The position numbers were made by a program, and so were the translations under genes. A stretch of DNA of 64,000 bases from Cladorhizidae sp. MBARI D1340-BT2 (taxonomy: Eukaryota > Porifera > Demospongiae > Poecilosclerida > Cladorhizidae): the NCBI GenBank assembly GCA_028752905.1, contig JAQNBH010000009.1:31353442-31417441 (forward strand), written 5' to 3'. A model generated the notes under the pieces. The model did no database searches. It was not told where the DNA came from and saw nothing but the letters and a program-made list of their open reading frames with translations. Positions 1 to 11,045 of this stretch are shown piece by piece. Numbering within the stretch: the first letter of the stretch is position 1; the number at the start of each line of letters is the position of its first letter.

Positions 1-2191
1 TCACACTGGGTTGAAGCAGTGAATGTGTGTCGAGGAGGGAGGCTATTAGTTGCATCACACTGGGTTGAAGTAGTGAATGTGTGTCGAGGAGGGAGGCTAT
101 TAGTTGCATCACACTGGGTTGAAGTAGTGAATGTGTGTCGAGGAGGGAGGCTATTAGTTGCATCACACTGGGTTGAAGTAGTGAATGTGTGTCCAAGAGG
201 GAGGCTATTAGTTGCATCACACTGGGTTGAAGTAGTGAATGTGTGTCGAGGAGGGAGGCTATTAGTTGCATCACACTGGGTTGAAGTAGTGAATGTGTGT
301 CCAAGAGGGAGGCTATTAGTTGCATCACACTGGGTTGAAGTAGTGAATGTGTGTCGAGGAGGGAGGCTATTAGTTGCATCACACTGGGTTGAAGTAGTGA
401 ATGTGTGTCGAGGAGGGAGGCTATTAGTTGCATCACACTGGGTTGAAGTAGTGAATGTGTGTCCAAGAGGGAGGCTATTAGTTGCATCACACTGGGTTGA
501 AGTAGTGAATGTGTGTCGAGGAGGGAGGCTATTAGTTGCATCACACTGGGTTGAAGTAGTGAATGTGTGTCGAGGAGGGAGGCTATTAGTTGCATCACAC
601 TGGGTTGAAGTAGTGAATGTGTGTCGAGGAGGGAGGCTATTAGTTGCATCACACTGGGTTGAAGTAGTGAATGTGTGTCGAGGAGGGAGGCTATTAGTTG
701 CATCACACTGGGTTGAAGTAGTGAATGTGTGTCCAGGAGGGAGGCTATTAGTTGCATCACACTGGGTTGAAGTAGTGAATGTGTGTCGAGGAGGGAGGCT
801 ATTAGTTGCATCACACTGGGTTGAAGTAGTGAATGTGTGTCGAGGAGGGAGGCTATTAGTTGCATCACACTGGGTTGAAGTAGTGAATGTGTGTCGAGGA
901 GGGAGGCTATTAGTTGCATCACACTGGGTTGAAGTAGTGAATGTGTGTCGAGGAGGGAGGCTATTAGTTGCATCACACTGGGTTGAAGCAGTGAATGTGT
1001 GTCGAGGAGGGCAAGGCTATTAGTTGCATCACACTGGGTTGAAGTAGTGAATGTGTGTCGAGGAGGGAGGCTATTAGTTGCATCACACTGGGTTGAAGTA
1101 GTGAATGTGTGTCGAGGAGGGAGGCTATTAGTTGCATCACACTGGGTTGAAGTAGTGAATGTGTGTCGAGGAGGGAGGCTATTAGTTGCATCACACTGGG
1201 TTGAAGTAGTGAATGTGTGTCGAGGAGGGAGGCTATTAGTTGCATCACACTGGGTTGAAGTAGTGAATGTGTGTCGAGGAGGGAGGCTATTAGTTGCATC
1301 ACACTGGGTTGAAGTAGTGAATGTGTGTCCAGGAGGGAGGCTATTAGTTGCATCACACTGGGTTGAAGTAGTGAATGTGTGTCGAGGAGAGCAAGGCTAT
1401 TAGTTGCATCACACTGGGTTGAAGTAGTGAATGTGTGTCGAGGAGGGAGGCTATTAGTTGCATCACACTGGGTTGAAGTAGTGAATGTGTGTCCAGGAGG
1501 GAGGCTATTAGTTGCATCACACTGGGTTGAAGTAGTGAATGTGTGTCGAGGAGGGAGGCTATTAGTTGCATCACACTGGGTTGAAGTAGTGAATGTGTGT
1601 CGAGGAGGGAGGCTATTAGTTGCATCACACTGGGTTGAAGTAGTGAATGTGTGTCGAGGAGGACAAGGCTATTAGTTGCATCACACTGGGTTGAAGTAGT
1701 GAATGTGTGTCGAGGAGGGAGGCTATTAGTTGCATCACACTGGGTTGAAGTAGTGAATGTGTGTCGAGGAGGGAGGCTATTAGTTGCATCACACTGGGTT
1801 GAAGTAGTGAATGTGTGTCGAGGAGGACAAGGCTATTAGTTGCATCACACTGGGTTGAAGTAGTGAATGTGTGTCGAGGAGGACAAGGCTATTAGTTGCA
1901 TCACACTGGGTTGAAGTAGTGAATGTGTGTCGAGGAGGGAGGCTATTAGTTGCATCACACTGGGTTGAAGTAGTGAATGTGTGTCGAGGAGGGAGGCTAT
2001 TAGTTGCATCACACTGGGTTGAAGTAGTGAATGTGTGTCGAGGAGGGAGGCTATTAGTTGCATCACACTGGGTTGAAGTAGTGAATGTGTGTCGAGGAGG
2101 GAGGCTATTAGTTGCATCACACTGGGTTGAAGTAGTGAATTTGTGTCGAGGAGGACAAGGCTATTAGTTGCATCACACTGGGTTGAAGTAG
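1..2191. repeat. 54-bp minisatellite (about 40 copies, starts before window)
   Basis: Tandem repeat with a 54-bp unit containing GAATGTGTGTCGAGGAGGGA and TTGCATCACACTGGGTTG. A few units carry a 2-bp longer variant (GGCAAGGC or GACAAGGC for GGAGGC), others CCAAGAGG for CGAGGAGG. Because 54 is a multiple of 3, long open frames run on both strands; they break only at the 2-bp variants, so I do not call them genes. The array sits in a VPS33A intron, ending about 180 bp before the exon at 2375. Confidence 0.95.
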
Positions 2192-2374
2192 ATTGACGAT
2201 AACTCTATGAGGATGCTGTACTATCGCCTCCTGCACTACTGGAGGGGGCAATTCCTAGTACAAGAAATACATACGCACCCCTTACTTATTTCTGTATGTA
2301 CAGTAACATTTCCCAAGCTTGCTGTAATCCTTGCCGCAGTGATAACATCTTACTCGCATTGTTCCCACACTCAG

Positions 2375-2465
2375 GAGAGGCACGGAGCCAAAACTGTGTC
2401 TCAGTTGAAGCAGTTTGTGCAGAAGCTTCCTCACATGCAGCAAACCAAGCAGTCACTCAGCAAAC
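2375..2465 (+). CDS. VPS33A: VPS33A exon (first in window); Sec1/Munc18 subunit of HOPS/CORVET
   Basis: First visible exon of a VPS33A orthologue, a Sec1/Munc18-family protein. In animals VPS33A binds VPS16 in the HOPS and CORVET tethering complexes and promotes SNARE assembly for late endosome, lysosome and autophagosome fusion. The exon reads ERHGAKTVSQLKQF and then KLPHMQ, closely matching the middle of human VPS33A as I remember it. The acceptor is TCAG before 2375 and the donor GTGAGC at 2466. It ends in phase 1, which fits the next exon. Upstream exons (about the first 340 residues) are outside the window. Together the eight exons give 346 codons plus stop with all phases consistent. 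The alternative, VPS33B, fits less well. Confidence 0.9.
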
Positions 2466-2639
2466 GTGAGCTCCAAGATGCATGTTAGGTGTCTGTTATA
2501 TGGTGTGCATAATCGTCAGCGACGATTGGGTGGCGAGGTGTGTACTTGCTCTTCACTGCTCTTCTCAGAACTGGAAGTGGCTGCTTTATGATTGCCAGGC
2601 CTGTTTCAGTTTCCTCCAGCTGTAAGGCGTGGTCCTGGG

Positions 2640-3365
2640 CTGTAAGGTCCAGGGTTAGGACTAGGGCCAGAAGGTTAAGTTGGAAGATTAGGGCTGTAGG
2701 GCTGGAGCCAGGGTTTAGGCTGGGGTCAGGGTTAGAGCGTAGGTAAGGGAAGGGGTTGGGTTAGGACTGGGGGCAAGGAGCTTAGGTTGGTGAAGGGGTT
2801 AGGGTTAGGATTGAGGTTGAGGTTAGAGCTGAGGCCAGGATTAGGGCTGCGTTAGAGTTAGCTGGGGTTAAGGCTGGAGCCAATGATAGGGCTGGAGCCA
2901 GGGTTAGAGCTGAGGCCAGGATTAGGGCTGCGTTAGAGTTAGCTGGGGTTAGGGCTGGAGCCAATGATAGGGCTGGAGCCAGGGTTAGGGCTGAGGCCAG
3001 GATTAGGGCTGCGTTAGAGTTGGCTGGGGTTAAGGCTGGAGCCAATGATAGGGCTGGAGCCAGGATTAGGGCTGAGGCCAGGGTTAGGGCTGCGTTAGAG
3101 TTGGCTGGGGTTAAGGCTGGAGCCAATGATAGGGCTGGAGCCAGGGTTAGGGCTGAGGCCAGGGTTAGGGCTGGAGCCAAGGTCAGTTGGCTGGGGTTAG
3201 GGCTGAGGCTAGGGTTATGGTTGGGAGCAAAGTAAGTCTGGAGGATTAGGGCTGGGGTTAGGGCTGAGGCCAGGGCTAAGGCTGAAGCCAAGATTGGGGC
3301 TGGGATTAGGGCTGGAGGCTAGGTTAGAGTTGGGGCCAGCTGTCTGGGGCCAGGCTAGGGTTACA
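2640..3365. repeat. G-rich degenerate minisatellite with TTAGGG-like motifs
   Basis: Degenerate repeat of about 75-80 bp built from GGCTGGAGCCAGGGTTAGGGC-type words alternating with GAGGCCAGGATTAGGGCTGC. Short runs such as GGGGTTAGGGTTAGG near 2795-2810 resemble the metazoan telomere motif but are interspersed with GGGCT, so this is a minisatellite and not a telomere. It lies in the 8.5-kb VPS33A intron. Confidence 0.85.
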
Positions 3366-3658
3366 GTTGCGGTTGCAAAATGTTTTCTTTTGATCAAATT
3401 GATTAAAAAACCATGTGCAATATCAATTTTAACTAATTTTGGGTCAAGGAATTCATTAGAAACACAATTTATCCATTTTAAGGTCATCTTCATTGTAAAA
3501 TTACAATATGAATTATGATGTGGTCATGGATGCATTCAAACTTAGTCTGATTCGTAGTAAGTATCCTCATAGCTACATATATTGGTACTCTTCATCTTCA
3601 TTTTGGTTTGACTGCTGGCAGCTAAACCAGGATTTTTTCTATGTCAGTTGGCATCATC
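3366..3658. other. unassigned intronic sequence
   Basis: AT-rich intronic DNA between the G-rich minisatellite and the minus-strand decayed ORF. I see no coding or repeat signal. Confidence 0.4.
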
Positions 3659-5697
3659 TCATTGTGAGTTCATTGGAAATTCAGTGAGCCTTGCTCTAAG
3701 ACCCAACCATGTTTCAATGGAGATGGAATTTGTGGAGATTTGATCAGTGCTCTCCACCAAATGTACATATGTTTGAATGTGTATTTTGAGACTAGATTGG
3801 CAAGGTGGGAGTAGGATGATATCTATGCCAATGTCAGTGCTCAGTATTCCTTTAGATTTCCTTGTTGAAAAGCGTTGGAAGAAAAGATTAAACCTGCAGC
3901 TATTGATACAAGATGTGGTCTTCGAGCCATATATACCACATGTAAATTTCTCCAACACCTTATGATCCTCTTCAGTGACAATTTCATGCATGCCCAGCTG
4001 GCCAAAAGTGCTAATGAATGCAGGATTCACTCAGCATTTTCTTGTAAGGCTTGACCTTCCCCTTTCTCATAAATGCACTGGTAGTGTCACAGTCGGTGAA
4101 CGCATGAAAGCCTATATAGGACTGCTTCACTAACACTGGCACCAAGTGACCGCACTGCATTGATATCGATCCTCCTCCTTTTGTTTACCTGATTGCTGAT
4201 AAGATCATCGTAGGTCAGTGAGTACAACTCAACACCATCACTCGTCAATTCCCAGCACTCTTTACCTAGAGTGAACATGATCTGGTGACCCTCTAGCCTA
4301 GAGGCATATTTTGGAGACTGCCATTCCTTCAAGATAAACTTTGAGAGCTGGCTCTTGGTTTGATTGTTCGACAAGAAGCTTTTGAAATCTCAACGGACTT
4401 AATTGATGCCTGAATGTAGGTGTCATTTACAAAATCGACATGGTGTGTTTTAGGCAAGGTATTCCACAATCGCTCTGCTAGTTCCCCAAAGGTTCTTGGA
4501 ATGATTGATTGAGCCTGGATGTGTGCTGCAGCATCAATGATGGTAGCAGCATTATGTGGTCTCTCGCTTATCTGGAAGTCCCCTTCAAGATGATGCAGGA
4601 GTGTTGATTTGTCTGTTTTCAGTGGGCATCCACCTGCAGTTGCCATACTCCAAGGAATCACTCCAAGTTCAATTGACAATGCTTTCTCCAAACTGATGTT
4701 ATGTTGAGCAGATAAAAGGACGAGCTGCCGAAACAAATTGCGCTGAGCTTGTATAGAAATACATTTGTTCCTGGCCTTGATAGTCTTTCTCTCCGCTTGC
4801 TTTGGAATGTCAGACGGTTCCTCTTCTTGATTGGCTCATGAAATTTTACAAAGCCTCCAGATATTCGCAGTTCCAGGAAGTCTTTCAATGATCTCTCTCC
4901 AGGTGTATCATCAAGGAGGTCGATGACTAGTTCTTGAGATGCAGGAATTCCAGAGGAAAGGACGTTTTGTCTCTCAGTGTCAAATGGATTGATATAGCTT
5001 TTGATTGTGTTCATATATAGTCCTTAACACTGCCTCTTCAGACTTCCTAATTTGTGCTGCCCTAACATCTTTGTGGAGATGCTTAGACTCTTCTTTTCCA
5101 CGCATTCCAGTAATCTCCAACAATGTCAAGAATCCTTGAATCGGAAGCAGCAGCTTCAAATGCAACTTCAATTGCAGCACCTTGTGGAACATGACTGGAG
5201 TATATATACTAGTTCACTGCGGTAGTTTGGTTGCCAGAATTTGATGGAATGGCCGAAGTGTTTCATTAGTTTAGCCTTGAGTTTGTATGTTTTATAGTCC
5301 TGACTATAGAATCTAGGATGATAACATAGCCAATATTCAAGGTATCAATACAAGAAGCAATGATCCTGAGGAAGTAGAGTTGATGTGTTGGATTTGCTTT
5401 TTTTGCGAGGATTTTTAACCTCATCACATTCAATCTTCAATCTCACTATGTTTTCGTTTAGTAATTCTTGAAGTTGATATGAAATGCTGATAACACTTAC
5501 GATGGTAGCCATTTACAATGCTATCAGGGATGCCTTCACATAATACTGCCACACTGCTCAGAGTCTGTTTTGCCAATTAACTGACGGGTCCTTGCAGCTT
5601 TTTGTATTGATTCAAAGATTGCTTTGCTAACTGAATATATTTTATCCTTGCATCCTGGTGTATAACAGACAATACAATCTGGTTTCTCATCAGCCAT
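3659..5697 (-). pseudogene. Decayed multi-copy repeat-type ORF of unknown function
   Basis: Minus-strand coding relic inside a VPS33A intron. It starts at ATG 5697 (MADEKPDCIVCY) and continues in pieces through changes of frame: an early part with GYHRKCYQHF (about 5510-5450), then NPFDTERQNVLSSG (about 4990), PIKKRNRLTF (about 4830), GVIPWSMATAGGCPLKTDKS (about 4630), HEIVTEEDHKVLEKFTCGIYG (about 3980) and LLPPCQSSLKIHIQ (about 3800). From memory these blocks resemble a poorly characterised protein family present in many copies in cnidarian and sponge genomes and probably carried by a transposon; I cannot name it. One frameshift is visible near 5545, and several stops lie between the blocks. 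Paired Cys (CIVCY, RKC) suggest a zinc-binding N-terminus. It is not part of VPS33A. Confidence 0.55.
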
Positions 5698-6494
5698 TAT
5701 TACCCACCTGGAACAATTAAAAATTACACAAACTCTAGTAGAATAGTTGCTTTCAAGTTTCAATGAATTCTGAAGATTATAATGTGCAACATCAATAATT
5801 ATACAAATTATCTGTATATTTGAACCTTTATATACAACTAGTCCACAGAGAGAAGGGCCCTGGTAACACAATAAGCTGGCTAACAATGAACAGGCTATAT
5901 ACTAGCCAAACAAAGGTAGCTAACAGACAAAAGACTACTGAGCATGCAAGATTGAATACAGGATGCAGTTAATTAATTAGTAAAACAAAACCAAGTCAAT
6001 TCATAAGTTACTACTAATAAATAAGTTACTACTAATAAAAAGAAAAGTACATGAAAAAAACATAAATCAGAAGATGCAAGTTGATACTATCCAATTGACA
6101 CGGCCTAATTAATTACGAATCTATGCAAACTTAATCAACTGCTATTTTTAACCTCACCAGTGGCCATTTTTTTTTTACAATGAAGACCTCAAAGTGGACA
6201 AATTGTGTCTCCAATGAATTTCTCCATTATATTACACATATTTTACATCAATTGGAATATATCAATTGGATTTAAAAAAATAGTATTTGTATCAAAATTA
6301 GCCAGCAGTGCACAGAGGCCATCTTGGATTGCTCATTTACCATACTTGCAACCAAAAATTGCATGTATATCAAGCATTTTTGTAAACACCTGGGTTTAAA
6401 CTAACATAAAATCACAGTGGCAGTTATATAGACTGGGGGGGGAGGGGGGGTTTCGGCAGCCCTTGGACTATATGTAGTAACATCAGACAGATAA
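5698..6494. other. AT-rich intronic sequence
   Basis: AT-rich spacer upstream of the decayed minus-strand ORF. A short imperfect duplication (ATAAGTTACTACTAATAA twice near 6003-6035) and a mixed poly-G run at about 6434-6450 are the only features I see. Confidence 0.4.
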
Positions 6495-7066
6495 ATGATA
6501 GCATAGTCTTGAGAGTTGATACCATAAATCAGGTATGCTCCAGCCCTGCATCTCAACTGACCCTTAGGTGTAAGATAGAGGTGCGTGTTTCCTGCACAGG
6601 AAGTTCCCTCCATTGGCTGGCTCTATCAATCACTGCGGTTTCTTTTCATAGGGACAGGGAATTCTATACACAACTGATAAGTTCATGATTTTTTTAAATA
6701 TATATCTTTGACCCTGGAGATCTTAGATTTGTGCTGATTAGAAAACAACTCATCAGTTGTGTATAGAATTCCCTGCAGATGTGGTGAAAGTGTATATATA
6801 TTGGTGAAGTGAGGAGGAGATTGGAGACATGCATCAAGGAGCATAAAGATGCATCCAGGAAGGGAGAACTTGGGAAATCTGCCATTGCAGAGTATGCATA
6901 CAACCACCACCCAATCATTGGGGAAGAGACCTCAGCGATTGATAGAGGCAACAAATGGAGAAGGAGACGTCGCACCTCTATCTCACACTATCTCACACCT
7001 AAGGATCACTTGTTCAATTGGGATGTAGTGATTACTGGGTCTCGACTATCAAGACTGTCCCTGTGA
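6495..7066. mobile_element. Penelope-like element fragment as an inverted repeat (GIY-YIG end)
   Basis: The right arm (about 6751-7066, + strand) encodes YIGEVRRRLETCIKEHKDAS, then KSAIAEYAYNHH and DRGNKWRRRRRTSISHYL. That is the pattern of the GIY-YIG endonuclease at the C-terminus of Penelope-like retroelements. A 2-nt slip near 6800 separates the VYI half from YIGE, so it is not functional. The left arm (about 6495-6674) is an inverted, shorter, diverged copy: GGGAATTCTATACACAACTG at 6657 mirrors CAGTTGTGTATAGAATTCCC at 6755, and the CCTTAGGTGTAAGATAGAGG and CTCTATCAATCACTGCGG blocks also match in reverse. The spacer is about 75 bp. Arms in inverted orientation are known for Penelope elements. 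Confidence 0.7.
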
Positions 7067-7904
7067 AACCTCGCCCATTACTATCTGTCAGACATGTTGT
7101 ACCATGCTTGAACACAGTGTCATTCAGACCAGCCATGAATGACGTGCATTTTGTGTGCGACGTGTTGCCGGTGAGTATCAATGCATTGTGTTTGTTATAT
7201 CGCTGCCCCTGGTGAAGACTCAAGTATTCAGAAGAAACATTTGCAACCAAATAAATATAAAAATAACAAAGTCTATGGATGGTGTCTATGGATGGTGTCA
7301 ACCAAAAATGAATGCAAGTTTGAGCAACCAATATGCATACATACCATTGGTTTTAATTGGCGGGGGGGGGGGGGTTCTTTCTTTAAATTGATTTTAATTT
7401 GTGTGTATGATAATACGAATACGCCGTGTCCGTCCATCTGTTAGTGTGTCACGGTTATATGCATGCGCAGATTAATCATTCCATCGCCTTGACTACGTGG
7501 AATCCTGGATAACCGTCCATCATTCTGTGTGTGTGTGTCACGGTACATGGAATCCTCTGAAGAAAGTGCCTGCAGAATAGCACTCCGCGAGCTGAACAGG
7601 CTGCACAGCAACTGTATGGGCTGTAACAGAAAGCACGAGAGCTGCTGCAGAGAGAAGGAGAAGGGATGGTGCGATAAGCTGAAGAACAATTGACTGGGAA
7701 AGACAAAGGGAGTGTACTGTTGAACTAACTATACCAACAGAGAAGCTGAGGATCTATCAGGGAACAAATGACATTTCACAGAGCAGAAATTTCAGCGAGT
7801 TCAAGTGATGAGGAGAGAGCATCCAACACTGGTGTAGATGAAGAGAAGTGGGGGCTTCACGGACAGAAGTAGAAGGAGCAAGGAAGGAGCAGCTGCATGT
7901 AACA
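7067..7904. other. intronic sequence, no gene recognised
   Basis: Unique-looking DNA with a poly-G run (about 7363-7375) and two copies of a TGTGTCACGGT word separated by about 90 bp (7445 and 7535). The short ORFs here have no recognisable product. Confidence 0.35.
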
Positions 7905-8436
7905 GATAGGTCTCTCTGTGTGCTCTCTTCTGATACTAAAACATTTTTCATATGTATAACTATACCCAAGCTGGTGCTAAAGTGGGCATAACCAGAGTGC
8001 CTAATTTTTCAGGAAGTCTAACTCCAGGTTGCTAAGTGCTACACCATACTGATACATAAGCCATACTGAGTTTTTCCATTCGGTGCTATGTGGTCAAGCG
8101 CACAGTTGGAAAATAAATTTTAAGGGATTTTAAGGAAATTAATTTTCCAAACAGCGCTTGACCATGTACTTAAGTTTTAGCGCCGAATGAAAAAACTCGG
8201 TTGATATGCTGTAGGGCTTCCTCTAGCACTTTGCTATCTAGCACTTGGCAATCTGGCGTTTGACTTTACAATAACTTCTCAATAATCAACTTGAAATTGT
8301 ATTCTCTAGATGTTTCGACGAGCACTCAGGTTTTGAGGTACCCCACTTTAGCGCCAGTAACTTGGGTATAGTTACGTATGTCCATGAAAAATGTTTTAGT
8401 GTCAAAATAGGGCACGCAGAGAGACCTATCCTTTGA
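7905..8436. mobile_element. Fold-back (long inverted repeat) element with nested insertion
   Basis: The left arm (7905-8118) and right arm (about 8130-8436) are inverted copies. CTATACCCAAGCTGG at 7962 mirrors the AACTTGGGTATAG block at 8360, and GAGTTTTTCCATTCGG at 8069 mirrors CCGAATGAAAAAACTC at 8183. Centre-proximal blocks around GCGCTTGACCA and TGGTCAAGCGC face each other across an AT-rich loop. The right arm holds an extra segment (about 8262-8335) resembling the small palindromic MITE at 45.5 kb. Single-arm copies of the family are at 40.15 and 50.33 kb. No coding capacity is seen; it looks like a non-autonomous DNA element. Confidence 0.75.
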
Positions 8437-8514
8437 GCTATATATCAAGTCCATGAAATAATCTATGCAGCTATAAAGTGATAATCACAAGTTTTTTAGC
8501 ACCTACTATTTGAC

Positions 8515-9101
8515 CCAAGAGAGAGCAGCAAACACTGGTAGGAGGAGAGAACTGAGGGATGCACTGCCAGGGAGTGCAAGAGATGAGGAGAGAGAGAGCA
8601 GCAAACACTGGTAGGAGGAGAGAACTGAGGGATGCATTGCCAGGGAGTGCAAGAGATGAGGAGAGAGAGAGAGCAGCAAACACTGGTAGGAGGAGAGAAC
8701 TGAGGGATGCACAAGAGAGAGCAGCAAACACTGGTAGGAGGAGAGAACTGAGGGATGCACTGCCAGGGAGTGCAAGAGATGAGGAGAGAGAGAGCAGCAA
8801 ACACTGGTAGGAGGAGAGAACTGAGGGATGCATTGCCAGGGAGTGCAAGAGATGAGGAGAGAGAGAGCAGCAAACACTGGTAGGAGGAGAGAACTGAGGG
8901 ATGCACTGTCAGGGAGTGCAAGAGATGAGGAGAGAGAGAGCAGCAAACACTGGTAGGAGGAGAGAACTGAGGGATGCACTGCCAGGGAGTGCAAGAGATG
9001 AGGAGAGAGAGCAGCAAACACTGGTAGGAGGAGAGAACTGAGGGATGCACTGCCAGGGAGTGCAAGAGATGAGGAGAGAGAGAGCAGCAAACACTGGTAG
9101 G
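8515..9101. repeat. About 74-bp purine-rich minisatellite (8 copies)
   Basis: Tandem copies of a unit containing GAGAGCAGCAAACACTGGTAG, GAACTGAGGGATGCACTGCC and GTGCAAGAGATGAGGAGAGA. One copy is shortened near 8711. Open frames on the opposite strand come from periodicity and are not genes. Confidence 0.93.
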
Positions 9102-10049
9102 AAACAGCATCAAGGGGTCCGGTAAAGAATTCTCTCGCCAAAAACATTATTCTCGTGGAAATCTAATACCTGCGTTGTCATTCTAGCATATCTGATGTTG
9201 ATAATTATAATACTAAATAAATTCACAAACAAAGATTAGACTACAGCACAATGGTGGATTATGTGCAGAGGGATCCTCAAGAACTGTGACCTGCCAACAT
9301 CCTATAATCCTAACACCTGATAAATGATAAGATAACAAATACACACCTTCCAACCACAACATGGATACATTTACACCCCTCACAGAGATTCAGCAGGTCC
9401 TCGCTAATTATTATTACTTTATTAGTATTCTAATATTAGTAGTATATAATCGTAGTACTTAGTAGTACATGTAATAGTAGTAGTAGTAGTCAGATTGTTG
9501 AGTGGCTTCTTTCAAAAAGTTTCTCTGGTGATAACTCCATAACTAACCAGACAAGCGCTATTCTGTACATGTTCATTGCTAGAGCCCACTATGCCATCCA
9601 ACATAAGCATTATCACCTGTAGACCAGATCCAGTGCTTACCTGGACTACCCTTCTTCAACTAACAACAGTTCACCATTGGCTCTAGCTGCTGCCAGAAAG
9701 GAAGTCCCTAAATCCAACTACCTGCAGCTTGTAACTGACCTCACAGACAGTGGGTGGATACTGTCCCTAACAAGCCTTAAAAATGGCCGCTATCATTTGA
9801 GCTCTGTCAAATCCCTCTCAGACAACTTCCAGCTAGAGAAGCAAGAAACTAGACGGAGCTCGTCCTGCTCTACCATCTTTTTAATGGAAGCCTCTGTTGT
9901 GGTCGGGACACGGGCAAACTTCTCCTCTCGTATGGTCAGAGTTGTTGTTTTTAACTTGACACTGTATCATTATTCAGTTTGTAACCTGGCTTGCCACGCC
10001 CACATAATAGGCCTGTGTTTGTACTGTTCTATATAGACCCCACGGGCGG
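9102..10049. other. intronic sequence, unassigned ORF
   Basis: Mostly unique intronic DNA with TAG/TAA trinucleotide tracts near 9405-9490. A 119-codon + strand ORF at 9677-10036 has ordinary composition but matches nothing I recognise, and no splice links to VPS33A. I treat it as unsupported. Confidence 0.3.
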
Positions 10050-10470
10050 CTCATTCTTATTCTGGATGGCAAGGGCTTATGTGTTCACATGATACGTTGA
10101 AGACGAATCGTAAGTAATTACCTGGTTTTCTTGAAGACCGGTGCTGACCTGTTGACCTGTGCTGTAGCTGTTGTCACAAGAGTAAGCTTCTCAGTACGAA
10201 AACATGCAGCTGCTTCTGAATCAGGCTCAATGTTGCACAAGTGTGTTTATTGTATTAAAGATCTTTACCGATTTTTGGTGTTTAGAGTCTTCTGGTAGTA
10301 AAATTATAATGAGTGGACCTACCTACTATATGCAAGTTGATTGTGTGTTGGGGGGGGGGATGCATGGATTGACAAATTTCACAGTTTTGGAGGAGGGCTG
10401 CTGGTTTATTTCCTTTGCGAAGGGTGTGCTGGCAATGTTTTTGGATCTGCTAAAAGCCGTTTAGGAATCA
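10050..10470. repeat. Dispersed about 400-bp repeat, copy 1
   Basis: Shares ordered blocks with 24575-24985: ACCTGGTTTTCTTGAAG, the CAGCTGCTTCTGAATCAGGC area, GATTTTTGGTGTTT, GTCTTCTGGTAGTAAAAT, CTATATGCAAGTT and GCAAAGGG. Both copies have the same orientation and lie in VPS33A introns. There is no coding signal, so it is probably a SINE or MITE-like element of unknown class. Confidence 0.65.
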
Positions 10471-10970
10471 AACCAATATTGCACTCCCTAATGTAATAGT
10501 TAACCTCTATTAAGCCTGCAGTTCCTCCAATTTAGCCACATGCTCAATCTCAGTCAGTTATAAGAACCAGACCCCTAACCCTCCAACTGCAGTTTGTTTA
10601 TGTCAGTCTATTGATGTCAGACTAGGCATGGCAGGTTGATTCAGAATGTTTCCTGGTAGGCGCTAGTGCCTGTGCAGCCTTACTCAGCAGAATAGCTTCT
10701 AGGATCAGCCAGAAAGTGACTGTTGAAGACAGCATTTGCAACTAATGTTGCACATCCTGCAACCAGAACTTCCATAATAGTAGCTGTCCTTCCAATGGTA
10801 ATGAGGTTGACTGGACAGACATATAACTGTAGTTCTTGTTTGGGAATGTATACAGTACATAGTATATAAGCAACCTTACATCTGATGATTTTATCACACT
10901 AGACTTACGAGTGGTCAGTGGTTGTGAGTAATTGTTGTTGATGTTGCTGTTGTTGTTTATATATCCGCAG
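10471..10970. other. end of VPS33A intron; no feature beyond acceptor
   Basis: Unique intronic DNA. It ends in the splice acceptor ATATCCGCAG at 10961-10970, preceded by a GTTGTTG-rich tract. Confidence 0.5.
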
Positions 10971-11045
10971 ACACTACAATAGCGGAGCTTATAAAGGGAG
11001 TGACGGACAAGCCGAACTTCTTAGAAATGCTCTACACCGAGCAGC
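10971..11045 (+). CDS. VPS33A: VPS33A exon 2 of window
   Basis: Encodes TIAELIKGVTDKPNFLEMLY and TEQ, matching the SIAELIKDV region of human VPS33A just after the previous exon. It begins with two bases completing a codon from the 2375-2465 exon and ends one base into the next codon. The donor at 11046 (GTAAGTATG) is also the first unit of a long tandem array, so many downstream donor-like copies compete with it. Use of a downstream copy would shift the frame unless the extension is a multiple of three 17-bp units. Confidence 0.9.

Noticed and set aside
19..2167. Long repetitive ORFs (up to 334 codons) across the first array
   Set aside because: The 54-bp unit is divisible by 3, so frames stay open on both strands. 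They break at 2-bp variants and have no start context or splice logic.
1..2191. CRISPR-like regularity of the arrays
   Set aside because: Units are contiguous without unique spacers, and the context is a eukaryotic intron.
2640..3365. Telomere or subtelomere
   Set aside because: TTAGGG words are irregular and embedded in a longer unit, inside a gene intron.
9677..10036. 119-codon ORF as a gene
   Set aside because: No recognisable domain, no splice link and no codon evidence beyond openness.
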